Of a stretch of DNA of 64,000 nt, positions 17,113 to 27,345 are shown piece by piece (positions within the stretch are counted from its first letter, which is position 1; each line of letters starts with the position of its first letter). The stretch lies in the NCBI GenBank assembly GCA_024233835.1, contig JACKPC010000001.1, positions 62,001 to 126,000 on the forward strand. Direction: 5' to 3'. This DNA is from Leptospiraceae bacterium (GTDB lineage Bacteria; Spirochaetota; Leptospiria; Leptospirales; Leptospiraceae). The notes under the pieces were generated by a model. The model was not told where the DNA came from. It made no database searches and saw only the letters and a program-made list of their open reading frames with translations. Position numbers and translations under genes: made by a program.

Positions 17113-17146
17113 AACTTCCGGAAAGTTTATCTTTTCGGAAGTTTTA
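17113..17146. terminator. Bidirectional terminator between convergent genes
   Basis: A 13-bp stem with one G-U pair (17113-17125 with 17131-17143) and a five-base loop, followed by TTTTA on the plus strand and preceded by A-rich sequence. It separates the lipoprotein gene from the convergent permease gene. Confidence 0.7.
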
Positions 17147-17166
17147 TAAGATATATTAGTTCTTTC

Positions 17167-18513
17167 TTAATCATTCCGTATGGTTTCTACCGGATCTAAT
17201 TTGGCAGCCCATCTTGCAGGGAAATATCCGGCCAGACCCGACAATATAGTAGAAGCTGTAGTAACCATGAAGATAAAACTTACATCAATATCAACAGGTA
17301 TATGATCAAAATAATAAATGTCTTTAGGAACTAATTCCACATTTCTCCAGTGAGAGTCTAATCGGGAACCTACAGCGTTTATGACTTCACTTAAACCATT
17401 CGTAAAGGCTTCTAAGTTGGTAGCATAATAGATACCTATAATCCCGCCAATAATCGAAGCGAAAATCCCAATAATCATAGAATTTAGAGTAAAAATAAGC
17501 AAAATCTGGGAAGCGGGTAAACCCAGAGCTTTTAGAGTTCCGATGGACTTTCTTTTGGAACGAACCAGGGAGTATACGGTGGCTACCATACCCAGAGCTG
17601 CAAGAACGATAAAGAGAAATACGATATTCGAAATAATAGTTTTCTCCATTTTTAGAGCTGCTAGAAAATTTTGCTGCTCTTCTGCAATTGTACGAATCGA
17701 AAAACTTCCTGTAGGATTTTCTTTTTCCACCAGGGGAGAACGTATGGTTTGCAAAAGTAGGTCCTTACACTCATCCAGATCATCGAGAGAATGAACCTTT
17801 ATGCTAATCTGGTTAACCGTGTCTTTCATCTTGAAAAATTTCTGAGCTGTTTTTAAAGACATAAAAATATAACGAGAATCGTAGTGATAATAACCTGTTT
17901 TAAAAAAACCGGATACAGAGAACTTGTTTACATTGAGTTCTATTCCCTGACTCACTTTAAAACTCCCCGCCGGTACGGTAAGGGTTACGGTTCTTCCGAG
18001 ATTTAAGTCATAAAGTCCCGACATTTCCTTTCCTATAACTACATAGTTTTTGTCATTTAACTCTTTTATATCTTCCCGATTATAATACTCAAGTCTTGGA
18101 AAATTTGGATCTTTATTTGTAATTAAATCGGTATCACTTTTTACAGGGATGGCCCTGAGCATAATAGGCACAAAATTATTATTATGCTGTAGAAGACCGT
18201 GACTTGTAATACTACCTTCGATAGACTGAATCTGTTTTTTTAGCTTTTCGTTTCCCAAAAGCAATTCAATGAGTCTTTCATAATTCTTTATCTCACCGGA
18301 ATTAATTCGGTTTTCTATGGTAATGTGAGGCCCTCCGTTCCAGAGAGATTCCTTTACCTGCCTTTGGAAACCGTTAAAAATAGAGAGAACCACAATGAGA
18401 AGAGAAACTCCAACAGTCATCACGATAAAGGAAAGTCTTGACTTCATCGAAAGCAGACCGAATACGCGGGAACCCCGGATATAGCGAAATGTAATAAGGG
18501 AAATGATATTCAT
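17167..18513 (-). CDS. LolC/LolE-family ABC transporter permease
   Basis: A 448-residue MacB/LolC-type permease: an N-terminal helix with [23 protein letters not shown], a large periplasmic domain (residues about 45-270), and three C-terminal helices ending [10 protein letters not shown], the classic LolC/E tail. LolCE complexes extract lipoproteins from the inner membrane using the ATPase LolD. No ATPase or second permease is adjacent, so partners must be encoded elsewhere or the protein acts as a homodimer. No clear ribosome site precedes the ATG at 18513. Assignment to lipoprotein release rather than another FtsX/MacB export system is inference from the overall resemblance. Confidence 0.75.
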   Translation of the reverse strand: MNIISLITFRYIRGSRVFGLLSMKSRLSFIVMTVGVSLLIVVLSIFNGFQRQVKESLWNGGPHITIENRINSGEIKNYERLIELLLGNEKLKKQIQSIEGSITSHGLLQHNNNFVPIMLRAIPVKSDTDLITNKDPNFPRLEYYNREDIKELNDKNYVVIGKEMSGLYDLNLGRTVTLTVPAGSFKVSQGIELNVNKFSVSGFFKTGYYHYDSRYIFMSLKTAQKFFKMKDTVNQISIKVHSLDDLDECKDLLLQTIRSPLVEKENPTGSFSIRTIAEEQQNFLAALKMEKTIISNIVFLFIVLAALGMVATVYSLVRSKRKSIGTLKALGLPASQILLIFTLNSMIIGIFASIIGGIIGIYYATNLEAFTNGLSEVINAVGSRLDSHWRNVELVPKDIYYFDHIPVDIDVSFIFMVTTASTILSGLAGYFPARWAAKLDPVETIRND

Positions 18514-18610
18514 ATTTTTATCTTTGAAAAATAGTTTACTTGCTAGGTTTATACTTTCCTTAAATTTAGCAATAAAAGTTTTATCATGAAGAGTTTAAGC
18601 AGGCTATTTC

Positions 18611-20440
18611 ATGATGAGAGCCTTCTTTCGGGAGAATGGATTTGTGAGAAAAACTAAAAAAATACTCGTTTTATTACTTTTTGTGCTACAATTACCGCTC
18701 TGGACCTACGCATTCTACCTTCTTTTTGAGAATTTTCAACTGAATTGCCCGAATAAAGATGTCTTAAGCTGGGACGCTGATTTACGGTATATTACAAGCC
18801 TTCAAATGATGGATAACTTACGAAATGGAAATCTGTTTACCTTCCTATTTCAGATCCTCGATTCTCCCACCTGGCCGGTTTTGCGAAACCTGGTTCAGGT
18901 TTTTCTTTTTTTGCTTGCAGGTCATTCTACTTATCTTGATGTCTTGATCACTTTTTTTACCGCCGGTATTTTACTTATCAGCCTTGCATACATCCTCTAC
19001 AAAGAATTTGGTTTGCAAGTTACATTTCCGCTCGGATTCTTTCTGATTAGCTCAATATTTTTTATCTCTTATCCCTTAAATGTTTACAGCCTCAGTGCTA
19101 TGCTGGAAATACAGGGAGCATTATTTTTTTGTCTGTCCTCTTACTATCTTTCAAAATTCTTAAACGAAGTGGAGGAAAAAAAAGAAAGGAGCTACCTTTT
19201 TTTTACAGGGCTTTATTCTTTCGGATTATTCTGGACCAAATATCCCTACGGTTACATGTTTTTATTCAGCGCGATTCTTCTGTATTTTAGCCTATACCCC
19301 TTACCCACATTGCTTTTTGGACTCAGGTATCTGGCCTACATCACTCATTTCTTTAAAAAATATTATAAAACCTGGGGTTTTCTTTTCCTTCTCCTGTTAA
19401 GTTATCTATTTATTCCGGAAAAAGGAAAACTGAAGCAATATATAAAATACCTAATTGTTCTAATCCTTGTATTTGATTTTTATAATTATTTTTTCAAACA
19501 AAAAAAAGAACTTTTTAATCTCGGTTACAGGAAGACAATCGGACTTTTGCAATGGCTTTTACTACCTATTATATCCTGGGTACTTATCAACCCGGATCGT
19601 TTTTCCAGTTCCGGCAGCACACTTGCCCATGTACAAATGGAAGGTCACGAAATAGGAAAAACCGTATCCAAAGGCTGGGAGTATTATACTATTTATTTTC
19701 GTTCTATAACTCAGGAAGGATTTGGAGATAACCTTCCGGCACTACTCCTACTTCTTCTCCTTCTTCTGTCCTGTTTGATTGCTTACAAAACCTTTCAAAA
19801 AGAAAAGAAAATTCTACCATACTATTCTCTTTCTTTTCAAATACTGCTCAGTATACTCGGTATTACCTTTTTAACACCCAATCATCAGGCCAGGCACATC
19901 TATCACATGTACCCGGCCATAGGCCTTTCGGCTGTATTATTCTTATTAAGTTTTTCTTATAAACCTTCATCTCTACGATGGTTCCTGATTCTTCTTCTTA
20001 CTATCGGAATAGTCTATCCTATACAACAACAATTTCAATCCGGTTTTACTAAGAAGGAAGTTTGCTTTACCGGGAAAAATTCGAATGATTACATACTTCC
20101 AAGAAATATAAAAAACAATATGCAAAAGGAATTAAATGAAAATGCAATTATTTTAAACCTTATAAACCCCGAACACGTAAACAAAGCCGATACAGAGCTT
20201 TTCTTATACCAGATTGCTTATGATAAAAAGTTAAAAATTTACCATAACCCCGGAAAAAGAAAAAAATTTCTGTGGAGAAATTTCCCATACCTGTATATAA
20301 TAAGTGAAACATGTAAGCTACCCGGCAAAGAAGAAACTATACTGAAAAGCCTGAATATTCCCAAAGAATTCAAGCTACAAGCAGTATCCTCTACCGAAAC
20401 TAAGCCGGGTTGTATAGAAAAATTTAAGGTACTCAGGTAA
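18611..20440 (+). CDS. Polytopic membrane protein, possibly GT-C glycosyltransferase
   Basis: A 609-residue protein with about eleven to thirteen predicted membrane helices and a soluble C-terminal tail of about 110 residues. An acidic pair in the first periplasmic loop (SWDADLRYI) resembles the Asp-x-Asp-like loop of ArnT/PMT-type GT-C glycosyltransferases, which use lipid-linked sugars; this is the only functional hint. It is followed six bases later by a PlsC-like acyltransferase, which fits an envelope lipid or glycolipid role. The start could instead be the GTG at 18644, which has GGGAG at a good distance; the ATG at 18611 has only a weak site. A run of eight adenines lies near 19500-19507. 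Confidence 0.5.
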   Translation: MMRAFFRENGFVRKTKKILVLLLFVLQLPLWTYAFYLLFENFQLNCPNKDVLSWDADLRYITSLQMMDNLRNGNLFTFLFQILDSPTWPVLRNLVQVFLFLLAGHSTYLDVLITFFTAGILLISLAYILYKEFGLQVTFPLGFFLISSIFFISYPLNVYSLSAMLEIQGALFFCLSSYYLSKFLNEVEEKKERSYLFFTGLYSFGLFWTKYPYGYMFLFSAILLYFSLYPLPTLLFGLRYLAYITHFFKKYYKTWGFLFLLLLSYLFIPEKGKLKQYIKYLIVLILVFDFYNYFFKQKKELFNLGYRKTIGLLQWLLLPIISWVLINPDRFSSSGSTLAHVQMEGHEIGKTVSKGWEYYTIYFRSITQEGFGDNLPALLLLLLLLLSCLIAYKTFQKEKKILPYYSLSFQILLSILGITFLTPNHQARHIYHMYPAIGLSAVLFLLSFSYKPSSLRWFLILLLTIGIVYPIQQQFQSGFTKKEVCFTGKNSNDYILPRNIKNNMQKELNENAIILNLINPEHVNKADTELFLYQIAYDKKLKIYHNPGKRKKFLWRNFPYLYIISETCKLPGKEETILKSLNIPKEFKLQAVSSTETKPGCIEKFKVLR

Positions 20441-20445
20441 GGGGT

Positions 20446-21222
20446 ATGGATATTTTCAAATTGAATGAATTTTTTAAAGACATAGAGAAGAATTTCCAAA
20501 AGCTATCCGATGAGTTTTTTTTGAAAACCCTACCGGATTATATTGCAGGCCATCTAAAAGAATTTACTATGTTAGAAGTAGAAGGAATAGAGAATATTCC
20601 GAGTCGTGGCCCTGCACTCATCGTTCCAAATCATAGTGGGGTTTTTGGCTGGGATGCAGTAATTTTAAATCATGAGATCTATGAAAAAAGAAGACGAATC
20701 CCGAGGACGATGACCCACCCCTTCTGGGAACACAGCCCGCTGATGAAAGATGTAGCGAGTCGTTTTGGACTGTTTAAAAGAGATCTCCGTCATGCTTTGA
20801 GATTACTCAAACACAATAACCTGATTCTGATATTTCCGGAAGCGGAAAGGGGAAACTTTAAGCCCTCTATAAAAATGTATCAACTCGTAGATTTTGAAAC
20901 GGGCTTTGTCGCACTCGCAGCTATGAGTGGTGCTCCTGTTATCCCGGTGGCAATCATCGGAGGGGAAGAAAATTATATAAACCTCGGTACTCTTGATATA
21001 TTTGAAAAATCACTGGGCTTTAAAATTCCCTTACCCCTAAACCTTTTGCCCTTTCGCTCCAAGTGGAAAATCAAAATTTTAAAACCCATAAGTTTTAAAA
21101 AATATGGAAAGAAAGCCATTAAAAACGAAAAATTTCTCTATGAAGCAAGCCAGAATATACGCTTCCGAATTCAGGCCACCATACACAAAGAACTGGTCAG
21201 AAAAGGAATATTCAAATTTTAA
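20446..21222 (+). CDS. PlsC-like lysophospholipid acyltransferase family protein
   Basis: A 258-residue membrane-associated acyltransferase. Motif I reads NHSGVFGWD, the H-x6-D spacing of the diacylglycerol-acyltransferase-like branch rather than the H-x4-D of PlsC; motif III is FPEAERG in place of FPEGTRS; VIPVAIIGGEE forms the last conserved strand. It probably transfers an acyl chain to a glycerolipid or other hydroxyl at the inner membrane face. The ATG has AGGTAAGGGG just upstream, overlapping the end of the preceding polytopic protein gene, so the two are likely co-translated. Confidence 0.75.
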   Translation: MDIFKLNEFFKDIEKNFQKLSDEFFLKTLPDYIAGHLKEFTMLEVEGIENIPSRGPALIVPNHSGVFGWDAVILNHEIYEKRRRIPRTMTHPFWEHSPLMKDVASRFGLFKRDLRHALRLLKHNNLILIFPEAERGNFKPSIKMYQLVDFETGFVALAAMSGAPVIPVAIIGGEENYINLGTLDIFEKSLGFKIPLPLNLLPFRSKWKIKILKPISFKKYGKKAIKNEKFLYEASQNIRFRIQATIHKELVRKGIFKF

Positions 21223-21231
21223 AGGGAACGA

Positions 21232-21675
21232 ATGACAATGACAAATCTAAGTAGAACCGAGTTATTAAAAAAAGTAAAAGTAACCGAACTCATGACTTCT
21301 AATGTAATCACCATAGAACATGACGACCTTGTAGGAAAAGCTTCTCGTATGATGATGGAAAATCGGATTCACAGTATTCTCGTAATGAAGCAAGGAAAGC
21401 CGGTTTATATAATATCAACTTTCGATCTTCTAAAACTATCGTATGAAGGTACTTTTAATGAAGACAGTTATGATATGCTACAGACCACTGTTGAAGAATT
21501 GGTTCAGGGACAAAAGCTTATCAAGATTAATACAGCTACAACTCTAATAGAAGCTTTACAAATTTTTACTGATTACAGTATTCATTCTATACCGGTTATA
21601 GATGGAGAAGAAGTGAAAGGAATTATTACCCTGATGGATCTGGCAATCTGGTATAGAAAAACACACGAGGTTTAA
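21232..21675 (+). CDS. Two-CBS-domain protein
   Basis: A 147-residue soluble protein made only of two CBS domains: VTELMTSNVITIEHDDLVGKA to RIHSILVM, and TTVEELVQGQKLIKI to IHSIPVIDGEEVKGIITLMDL. CBS pairs bind adenine nucleotides or SAM and usually regulate a partner. No effector domain is attached. It follows the acyltransferase by nine bases and precedes the HNH gene by one base, so the three are an operon. Target unknown. Confidence 0.8.
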   Translation: MTMTNLSRTELLKKVKVTELMTSNVITIEHDDLVGKASRMMMENRIHSILVMKQGKPVYIISTFDLLKLSYEGTFNEDSYDMLQTTVEELVQGQKLIKINTATTLIEALQIFTDYSIHSIPVIDGEEVKGIITLMDLAIWYRKTHEV

Positions 21676-21676
21676 T

Positions 21677-21964
21677 ATGAGTTCAGAAATAGACGATTCC
21701 TTCATTCCATTTATAACCGAGGAAGAAAAAAACCGCGAACGAAAAAAAGCCAAAGAATTAAAAAACTCAGCCTGGTGGAAAAAGAAAAAATCAGGTGGCG
21801 AGTGTTATTACTGTCATAAAAAATTTGAGGTATCTGATTTAACCATGGATCACTTAATTCCCCTGGCCAGGGGAGGAAAATCGATAAAAGCGAACCTGGT
21901 TCCTGCCTGTAAAGAATGTAACCATAGAAAGAAACATGGCTTACCTTTTGAATTCATGCAATAG
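21677..21964 (+). CDS. HNH endonuclease family protein
   Basis: A 95-residue protein with a complete HNH domain: CYYCHKKF, then MDHLIPLARGGK, NLVPACKECN and a final HRKK. The DH pair supplies the catalytic His, and the two CxxC pairs (CYYC, CKEC) should bind a structural zinc. Such minimal HNH proteins are encoded in many genomes with poorly known roles in DNA repair, mobility or defence. It is the last gene of the acyltransferase/CBS run and is closed by two hairpins. Confidence 0.8.
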   Translation: MSSEIDDSFIPFITEEEKNRERKKAKELKNSAWWKKKKSGGECYYCHKKFEVSDLTMDHLIPLARGGKSIKANLVPACKECNHRKKHGLPFEFMQ

Positions 21965-22003
21965 CTAATTTTAGAAGAAAAGAAGGATGTAAAAAATAAT
22001 AAA

Positions 22004-22045
22004 CCCCTGAACTGATTCCAGATATTCCTTTCTTCAGTTCATGGG
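22004..22045. terminator. First hairpin of a tandem terminator region
   Basis: TGAACTGA / TCAGTTCA (8 bp), extended by CCC/GGG across one mismatch, with an 18-base loop. It lies between the HNH gene and the convergent fcpA-like gene and has no strong T-run. Confidence 0.4.
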
Positions 22046-22065
22046 GGGAATCTCCTAACTACTAA

Positions 22066-22100
22066 AATAAAATAACCCCCACAACAGGGGTTATTTTATT
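22066..22100. terminator. Strong bidirectional terminator
   Basis: A perfect 14-bp stem (22066-22079 with 22087-22100, core AATAACCCC / GGGGTTATT) around loop CACAACA, A-rich on one side and T-rich on the other. It sits 17 bases after the stop of the minus-strand fcpA-like gene and serves both convergent genes. Confidence 0.75.
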
Positions 22101-22116
22101 GAAAGAGTAGAGAGAA

Positions 22117-23037
22117 TTAAGGAGTGACAGAAATAATTTCGTCTCTATTCACCAGGTCAACGATATATTTGTATTCGATGGACCCTTTTCCGTATTTGAG
22201 CTCGGTAGCTCTAAGAAGGTGAACGTTCTTTTTGTATTTGTATTTTTGAATAAGCTCTTCCTGATTTGGCTGATACTTTTTCAGAACATTTTCCTCGAAA
22301 GAATAGCAGCTTGCAAGATACTTATGAGCAGGGTATTCTTTTTCGTTATCATCGATTTCGAGGTAAAGTTCAAGAATAGGAATACACTGAGGATAATTTT
22401 TAGTGTCATACTCAGACATAATCCATGCTCTGTAGATTGCAGAAAGAAGAGTTTTATATTGGGGTTTTTCTCTCAGGTCAGGGTTAGCAATTTCGTCTAA
22501 GTGGTTAATTGCTTTTGTGAAGTAAGTAACCGCAGCGAGTTTTGCTTCCATTTTTTTCCTGTAGATGTAGTTCTCTTCTCTGGCTTTACGATCGACTCTT
22601 TGCCAGTACCACTTCTCATCCAGTCTTTTCTTCTCAGCTTGTTCTTTTCTGTATTGATCAACACTGTCTCTCATTTTAAGAATAGTGTTCATACCAGACT
22701 GATAAGCGGAAAGAGCGAGCCTATATTTGTTGTTTGCGAATGCTTTAGAAAGCTTATGCAGCTCTGCGAAAGCCTTGTAATAGCCTTTGTAATCCGGGTT
22801 TTTCCAGAGCCTTTCATCCCTGAGGATTTTGGGGTCTTTAGATACTGTATCATCATCAGGAACTAATTCTCCACTGATCTTCTCTTCTTTAGCAGCATCT
22901 TTTCCAGAAGAAGCAGAGTTGTCTGCACCTGTAGCTGTACCAGTATTGTCCGTTGTAGTGCTAGTGTTATCCTGGGCATATAGCACACTCAGGCTGAACA
23001 TTACTAGAAGAATGAATATACCTTTAGTTATCTTCAT
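22117..23037 (-). CDS. fcpA: Periplasmic helical protein, FcpA-like flagellar coiling protein
   Basis: A 306-residue exported protein: signal peptide [22 protein letters not shown], then a Thr/Ser/Gly/Asp-rich segment of about 45 residues, then an all-helical, TPR-like body rich in Tyr, Lys and Trp ([52 protein letters not shown]). Length, signal peptide and helical pattern match Leptospira FcpA, the sheath protein that gives periplasmic flagella their coil and is needed for translational motility. The match is from memory of the family, so the symbol is provisional. A good AAAAGG ribosome site and a plausible promoter precede it, and a strong terminator follows; it is a single-gene unit, as expected for an abundant structural protein. 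Confidence 0.65.
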   Translation of the reverse strand: MKITKGIFILLVMFSLSVLYAQDNTSTTTDNTGTATGADNSASSGKDAAKEEKISGELVPDDDTVSKDPKILRDERLWKNPDYKGYYKAFAELHKLSKAFANNKYRLALSAYQSGMNTILKMRDSVDQYRKEQAEKKRLDEKWYWQRVDRKAREENYIYRKKMEAKLAAVTYFTKAINHLDEIANPDLREKPQYKTLLSAIYRAWIMSEYDTKNYPQCIPILELYLEIDDNEKEYPAHKYLASCYSFEENVLKKYQPNQEELIQKYKYKKNVHLLRATELKYGKGSIEYKYIVDLVNRDEIISVTP

Positions 23038-23109
23038 CTTGTATACCTTTTAGTCTCTCTTTCAATATTTTTTAGTTTAGAATAGACTATCCGTCGCTTC
23101 TTTGTAGAT

Positions 23110-23138
23110 AATATCGGAAAAAGCATGGTTACGGTCAA
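23110..23138 (-). promoter_or_regulatory. Sigma-70-like promoter of the fcpA-like gene
   Basis: On the minus strand, TTGACC (23133-23138) and GATATT (23110-23115) are separated by 17 bases. The predicted start is near 23103, giving a leader of about 66 bases. I saw no better FliA-type site. Confidence 0.45.
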
Positions 23139-23203
23139 TCGAATTAAAAAATAATTTTAAATTATCGGAATAAATTTCAAGTTTAAGTGACATAATTTTA
23201 AAA

Positions 23204-23241
23204 AAAAGAGGATTTATCGAACCAAAAAGCTGTCCTCTTTT
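23204..23241. other. Hairpin in the 330-base gap between divergent genes
   Basis: AAAAGAGGA / TCCTCTTTT (9 bp) with a 20-base loop, followed by TAAATT. The gap 23038-23367 otherwise holds the fcpA promoter and AT-rich sequence. The hairpin lies about 130 bases before the permease start and could be a leader structure or an insulating terminator. The permease frame stays open leftward to 23245, but that part is not protein-like. Confidence 0.35.
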
Positions 23242-23367
23242 AAATTGCTTCTTCCTATTTTATCTTTCGGTTGGTACTCTCGATTTTTACAGCGATTTTA
23301 TCCTTACAGGAAGTTCCTTTTCTTTCTTTACAGGAACAAAAGAGAGAGAAAGTCTGGAAAAGCGAAT

Positions 23368-24378
23368 ATGAAATACTACTTTCTGAAAAGAATCTTTCTA
23401 ATTTTTCCTACGCTTTTGGGGATTACTTTTGTGGTTTTTTTAATTTCGAATCTGGCGCCGGGAGGAGCCCTCGAAATTCAAATAGCAAAACTAAAGAATA
23501 CTGCGAGTCAGCAGGGCGGAAGCACCAAGCGCATCACCCAGGAAGAAATTGAGAGAATCAAGAAAAAACTTCATCTGGATAAACCCATTCCTATAGCTTA
23601 CCTGTACTGGCTGAAAGACGTAGTTCGCTTTGAACTCGGGGATTCCCTACTCTATTATAAACCGGTGTCTACCCTGATAACAGAAAAACTTCCTATTTCT
23701 CTTACTTTCGGGCTTTCGGGTTTCTTCATCGCCTATATTGTCTGTATTCCCCTCGGTATTGCTAAAGCCATCAAACACGGAGAACGGTTTGATATTGTCA
23801 CGAGCCTTGTGATCTTTATTACCTATTCTATGCCGGTTTTTGCCCTTGCCGTTCTTCTTTTGTATGTATTCGCTTCGGGAGAAGTATTTGATATTTTTCC
23901 CCTCGGACACGAAGTTTCAGATAACTATGAAAGCCTCGGAACCTTAGAGCGCTTAAAAGACAGACTCCATCATATGTTTTTACCGGTTCTTTGCTATGTG
24001 TTCCACTCCTTCGCCGTATTAACCCTTCTCATGAAAAACTCTCTCCTCGAAGAAATTAGCAAGGATTATGTAAGAACAGCCGTAGCCAAAGGCTTGAGTT
24101 TTAAAGAAGCGGTGTATAAACATGCACTGCGCAATTCCCTTATTCCGATTGCAACCGGCTTTGGAAATAATTTAAGTCTGATTTTTGCCGGTTCTTTAAT
24201 CATTGAACTGGTATTTAATATCGATGGAATGGGCCTTTTGAGCTTTCAGGCGGTAACAGAAAGAGATACCGTTTTAATGATGGGGCTTTTACTCGTTCAA
24301 AGCTTACTCAGTTTAAGTGGAAATATTCTTTCCGATTTTTGTTATGTTTTAATAGATCCAAGGATAAAGTTTGAATAG
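23368..24378 (+). CDS. Peptide ABC transporter permease, YejB/OppB-like
   Basis: A 336-residue inner-membrane permease starting [20 protein letters not shown], the usual opening of OppB/DppB proteins; the earlier in-frame start at 23245 would add 41 basic, non-conserved residues before this. Six membrane helices and the ATPase-contacting EAA loop ([28 protein letters not shown]) are present. The long segment between helix 1 and [17 protein letters not shown] and the periplasmic loop [14 protein letters not shown] resemble YejB of the microcin C/peptide importer. It leads a tight five-gene operon that lacks a substrate-binding protein. Confidence 0.85.
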   Translation: MKYYFLKRIFLIFPTLLGITFVVFLISNLAPGGALEIQIAKLKNTASQQGGSTKRITQEEIERIKKKLHLDKPIPIAYLYWLKDVVRFELGDSLLYYKPVSTLITEKLPISLTFGLSGFFIAYIVCIPLGIAKAIKHGERFDIVTSLVIFITYSMPVFALAVLLLYVFASGEVFDIFPLGHEVSDNYESLGTLERLKDRLHHMFLPVLCYVFHSFAVLTLLMKNSLLEEISKDYVRTAVAKGLSFKEAVYKHALRNSLIPIATGFGNNLSLIFAGSLIIELVFNIDGMGLLSFQAVTERDTVLMMGLLLVQSLLSLSGNILSDFCYVLIDPRIKFE

Positions 24379-24381
24379 CCT

Positions 24382-25422
24382 ATGTTGAACCCGGATACAA
24401 AACGCAGACTCCTTAAGTTTAGAAACAATAAAAGAGCTTTTTATTCTTTACTCTTTTTACTCAGCACGTATTGCATTTCGCTTTTTGCACCCGTAATTGC
24501 GAACAATATCCCGCTTCTGGTGAAATACGAGGGAACTTATTATTTCCCTATTTTTTCCTTTCATTCAGAAGAAACCTTCGGAGGAACCTTAAAAACGATT
24601 CCGAATTATAAGAAGCTGGCTAAGGAAGAGCGGTTTCAAAATGGTTCCAACTATATCCTCTTTCCTTTGATTCCATACGGAGTAAATGAAGATAACCTGG
24701 CCAGCCTGGAAGCCGGTGTAATTCCTCCTACCGCACCGGATACCAGACACTGGTTCGGTACAGATGATAGGGGACGGGACGTTTTTACCCGCCTTTTTTA
24801 CGGATACCGAATTTCTTTGACCTTCGGCCTGGTTCTGGTCTTTATTGAATTGTTTTTAGGCACTATAATCGGTGGAATTCAGGGATACTTTGCAGGTCTC
24901 GTTGATTTAAGCTTCCAAAGGCTAATTGAAATTATATCTTCCATACCTTTTCTATATCTTATTCTAATCATGGGATCTTTTTTTGGAAGAAGTTTTGGGA
25001 TCCTGCTTTTTACATACGGTGTAATCAGTTGGATAGGAATCAGCTATTATATGCGGGGAGAATTTTATAAATTACGCTCTTTTCAATTCGTAGATGCAGC
25101 CAGGGCCTTCGGAGTTCCGAACTATAAAATCATACTTCGCCACATCATCCCAAATGCCATAACTCCCCTCGTTACCTTTCTTCCCTTTTCATTAATCAGT
25201 TCCATTTCAGTTTTATCGGCCCTTGACTTTTTAGGCTACGGAATACCCGCTCCCAATCCATCCTGGGGAGAACTTATCGCACAGGGAAAAGAACGCCTGA
25301 GTGCCTGGTGGTTAATTGCCTTTCCTTCACTGGCTCTTTTTACAACCATCCAGCTCACTTCCTTTGTAGGAGAAGGTTTGCGGGATGCTTTTGATTCCAA
25401 AGAAAAGGTGGTAATTCATTAA
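24382..25422 (+). CDS. Peptide ABC transporter permease, YejE/OppC-like
   Basis: A 346-residue permease partner. An N-terminal helix is followed by a long periplasmic segment with [12 protein letters not shown] and [24 protein letters not shown], a signature of YejE-type subunits; the EAA loop reads [24 protein letters not shown]. It starts three bases after the first permease and its stop shares one base with the ATG of the ATPase gene (TAATG), which indicates coupled translation. Expected to pair with the upstream permease to form the membrane channel of an oligopeptide importer. Confidence 0.85.
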   Translation: MLNPDTKRRLLKFRNNKRAFYSLLFLLSTYCISLFAPVIANNIPLLVKYEGTYYFPIFSFHSEETFGGTLKTIPNYKKLAKEERFQNGSNYILFPLIPYGVNEDNLASLEAGVIPPTAPDTRHWFGTDDRGRDVFTRLFYGYRISLTFGLVLVFIELFLGTIIGGIQGYFAGLVDLSFQRLIEIISSIPFLYLILIMGSFFGRSFGILLFTYGVISWIGISYYMRGEFYKLRSFQFVDAARAFGVPNYKIILRHIIPNAITPLVTFLPFSLISSISVLSALDFLGYGIPAPNPSWGELIAQGKERLSAWWLIAFPSLALFTTIQLTSFVGEGLRDAFDSKEKVVIH

Positions 25423-26393
25423 TGGGAAACCTCCTTGAAGTAAAGAATCTCTTTTTAGATATTGTTCTACCTCATTCTATTTTACCTGTAATACAGGATG
25501 TATCGTTTAACTTAAAAAAAGGAGAAATCCTGTCCCTTGTAGGAGAATCAGGTTGCGGAAAATCAGTTTGCTCCATGTCTTTAACAAGACTTTTACCCGT
25601 AAACCTCATTCGATACAAAGAAGGAGAAATCCGCTTCGGAGAGAAGAACCTGATATCTCTTCCCAACGAAGAATTAAGAAAGATTCGGGGAAAAGAAATC
25701 GCCTACATTTTTCAGGATCCCTTCACCAGCTTAAACCCTTTAAAAAAAATCAAAGATCAATTAACCGAATCTTACCTGATTCACATTTCTCCTGATAAAA
25801 ATCAAGCGATAAAAAAGGCGAAAGAACTTTTGTCTTCAGTAGGTTTAACCGACCTCGATACAAGACTGGATGCCTATCCGAACCAGATGAGCGGAGGAAT
25901 GCTACAGAGAATCAGTATTGCCATGGCCCTTATGTGCGAACCACAACTGCTTATAGCCGATGAGCCGACTTCCGCTCTGGATGTAACCATACAGGCACAA
26001 CTTGTAGACTTACTGTTAGGACTTAAAAAGGAAAGGAACATGTCGATATTATTCATTTCTCATGATATGGGTTTAGTTTCAGCTCTTTCGGATAGAATTG
26101 CCGTGATGTATGCCGGACAAATCGTAGAAACCGGAACGATAGATGAAATTGTCGAAAATCCGAGACATCCATATACAAAAGCTTTAATTGCTTCGGTTCC
26201 CTCCGGTCTAAAATTAAAAAAGGAAGAGAAATTAAAAACCATACCCGGTATTGTTCCAAGTCCCGACAAATATCCTGCGGGTTGTCATTTTTCCACTCGT
26301 TGCGAAAGTGTTTTAGAGAAGTGTAAATTAGAAAAACCAAAAGTTTTTACAGTTTCGGATGGCCATGGAAGCCGTTGTTTCCTGGAGGAATAG
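25422..26393 (+). CDS. Peptide ABC transporter ATPase, OppD/DppD-like
   Basis: A 323-residue ABC ATPase. Walker A is GESGCGKS, the Q-loop lies in [10 protein letters not shown], the signature is MSGGMLQR, Walker [13 protein letters not shown] and the switch His is in FISHDMG. The C-terminal oligopeptide-transport extension holds [14 protein letters not shown], whose cysteines bind a 4Fe-4S cluster in DppD-type proteins. The signature LSGGQ is modified to MSGGM, as usual for OppD. It pairs with the OppF-like ATPase three bases downstream; in E. coli yejF both are fused in one chain. Confidence 0.9.
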   Translation: MGNLLEVKNLFLDIVLPHSILPVIQDVSFNLKKGEILSLVGESGCGKSVCSMSLTRLLPVNLIRYKEGEIRFGEKNLISLPNEELRKIRGKEIAYIFQDPFTSLNPLKKIKDQLTESYLIHISPDKNQAIKKAKELLSSVGLTDLDTRLDAYPNQMSGGMLQRISIAMALMCEPQLLIADEPTSALDVTIQAQLVDLLLGLKKERNMSILFISHDMGLVSALSDRIAVMYAGQIVETGTIDEIVENPRHPYTKALIASVPSGLKLKKEEKLKTIPGIVPSPDKYPAGCHFSTRCESVLEKCKLEKPKVFTVSDGHGSRCFLEE

Positions 26394-26396
26394 AGT

Positions 26397-27344
26397 ATGC
26401 TTGAAATTCAAAACTTAAATGCAAGTTATATCGTTGCGTCTAAAAAGCCTTTTCAAAAAGATATTATACGGGCCGTTGAGAATATTGACATGACAATAGG
26501 CGATGGAAAGGTTTTAGGCCTCGTAGGAGAATCCGGTTGCGGAAAATCCTCACTCGGAAAAACCCTGGTTCGCCTACATAAAGAAGATTCGGGTTCTGTT
26601 CTTTTTAATGGTATTGATATTTTAAAACTCAATAAAAAAGAAATGTTGCAACTCAGAAAAGAAATTCAAATTATCTTTCAGGACCCCTACTCTTCTCTAA
26701 ATCCGAGAATGACCGTCTATGAAATTATCACGGAAGGCCTCTCTTTACACGGAAAATATAGCAAAGAAGAAAAAGAAAAGCTGGCGAGAGAAATCCTGCA
26801 AAAGGTAGCCTTAAAAGAAGATATATTATACCGTTATCCTCATGAGTTTTCGGGAGGTCAGAGACAAAGAATTGCGATTGCAAGAGTTTTAATCTTAAAA
26901 CCCGAATTCGTAGTTTGTGATGAAATTGTTTCTGCCCTTGATGTTTCTACCCAGGCACAGATAGTAAACCTTTTACAGGATTATCGTAAAGAACATAAAC
27001 TTTCTCTGCTCTTTATCTCACACGATTTAAGTATTGTTAGTTACATTGCCGATGAAATTGCCGTAATGTATTTAGGAAAGGTAATGGAATGGGGGAAAAA
27101 AGAAACCTTATTAGAAAATCCCCTGCACCCTTACACAAAAGCTCTTTTTGCATCTAATTTTGAGATTTCCGGAAGGAAGAAAAAGCGAGAGATACTGAAA
27201 GGAGAAATCCCCGGAGTTATCCATAAACCTTCCGGTTGTTATTTCCATACACGCTGCCCAATGGTTGAAAATCGTTGCAAAACCGAAGAGCCCATCCGGA
27301 AAAAGATTGGCGATTCACAGTATGTAGCCTGTCATCTGGTTTAA
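26397..27344 (+). CDS. Peptide ABC transporter ATPase, OppF/DppF-like
   Basis: A 315-residue ABC ATPase with Walker [10 protein letters not shown]-loop FQDPYSSLNPRMT, signature FSGGQRQR, Walker B VVCDEIVSALD and switch FISHDLS. The OppF C-terminal region ends with a Cys cluster (GCYFHTRCPMVENRC). In Walker B the usual DEPVSALD reads DEIVSALD; the catalytic Asp and Glu are intact. Second nucleotide-binding subunit of the transporter encoded by the three upstream genes; the AsmA-like gene starts one base after its stop. Confidence 0.9.
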   Translation: MLEIQNLNASYIVASKKPFQKDIIRAVENIDMTIGDGKVLGLVGESGCGKSSLGKTLVRLHKEDSGSVLFNGIDILKLNKKEMLQLRKEIQIIFQDPYSSLNPRMTVYEIITEGLSLHGKYSKEEKEKLAREILQKVALKEDILYRYPHEFSGGQRQRIAIARVLILKPEFVVCDEIVSALDVSTQAQIVNLLQDYRKEHKLSLLFISHDLSIVSYIADEIAVMYLGKVMEWGKKETLLENPLHPYTKALFASNFEISGRKKKREILKGEIPGVIHKPSGCYFHTRCPMVENRCKTEEPIRKKIGDSQYVACHLV

Positions 27345-27345
27345 T

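Noticed and set aside
23245..23367. Longer start of the first permease
   Set aside because: The extra 41 residues are basic and not conserved, whereas [15 protein letters not shown] is the usual N-terminus.
26053..26340. Antisense frames within the OppD-like ATPase gene
   Set aside because: They mirror conserved ATPase codons and show no independent coding features.
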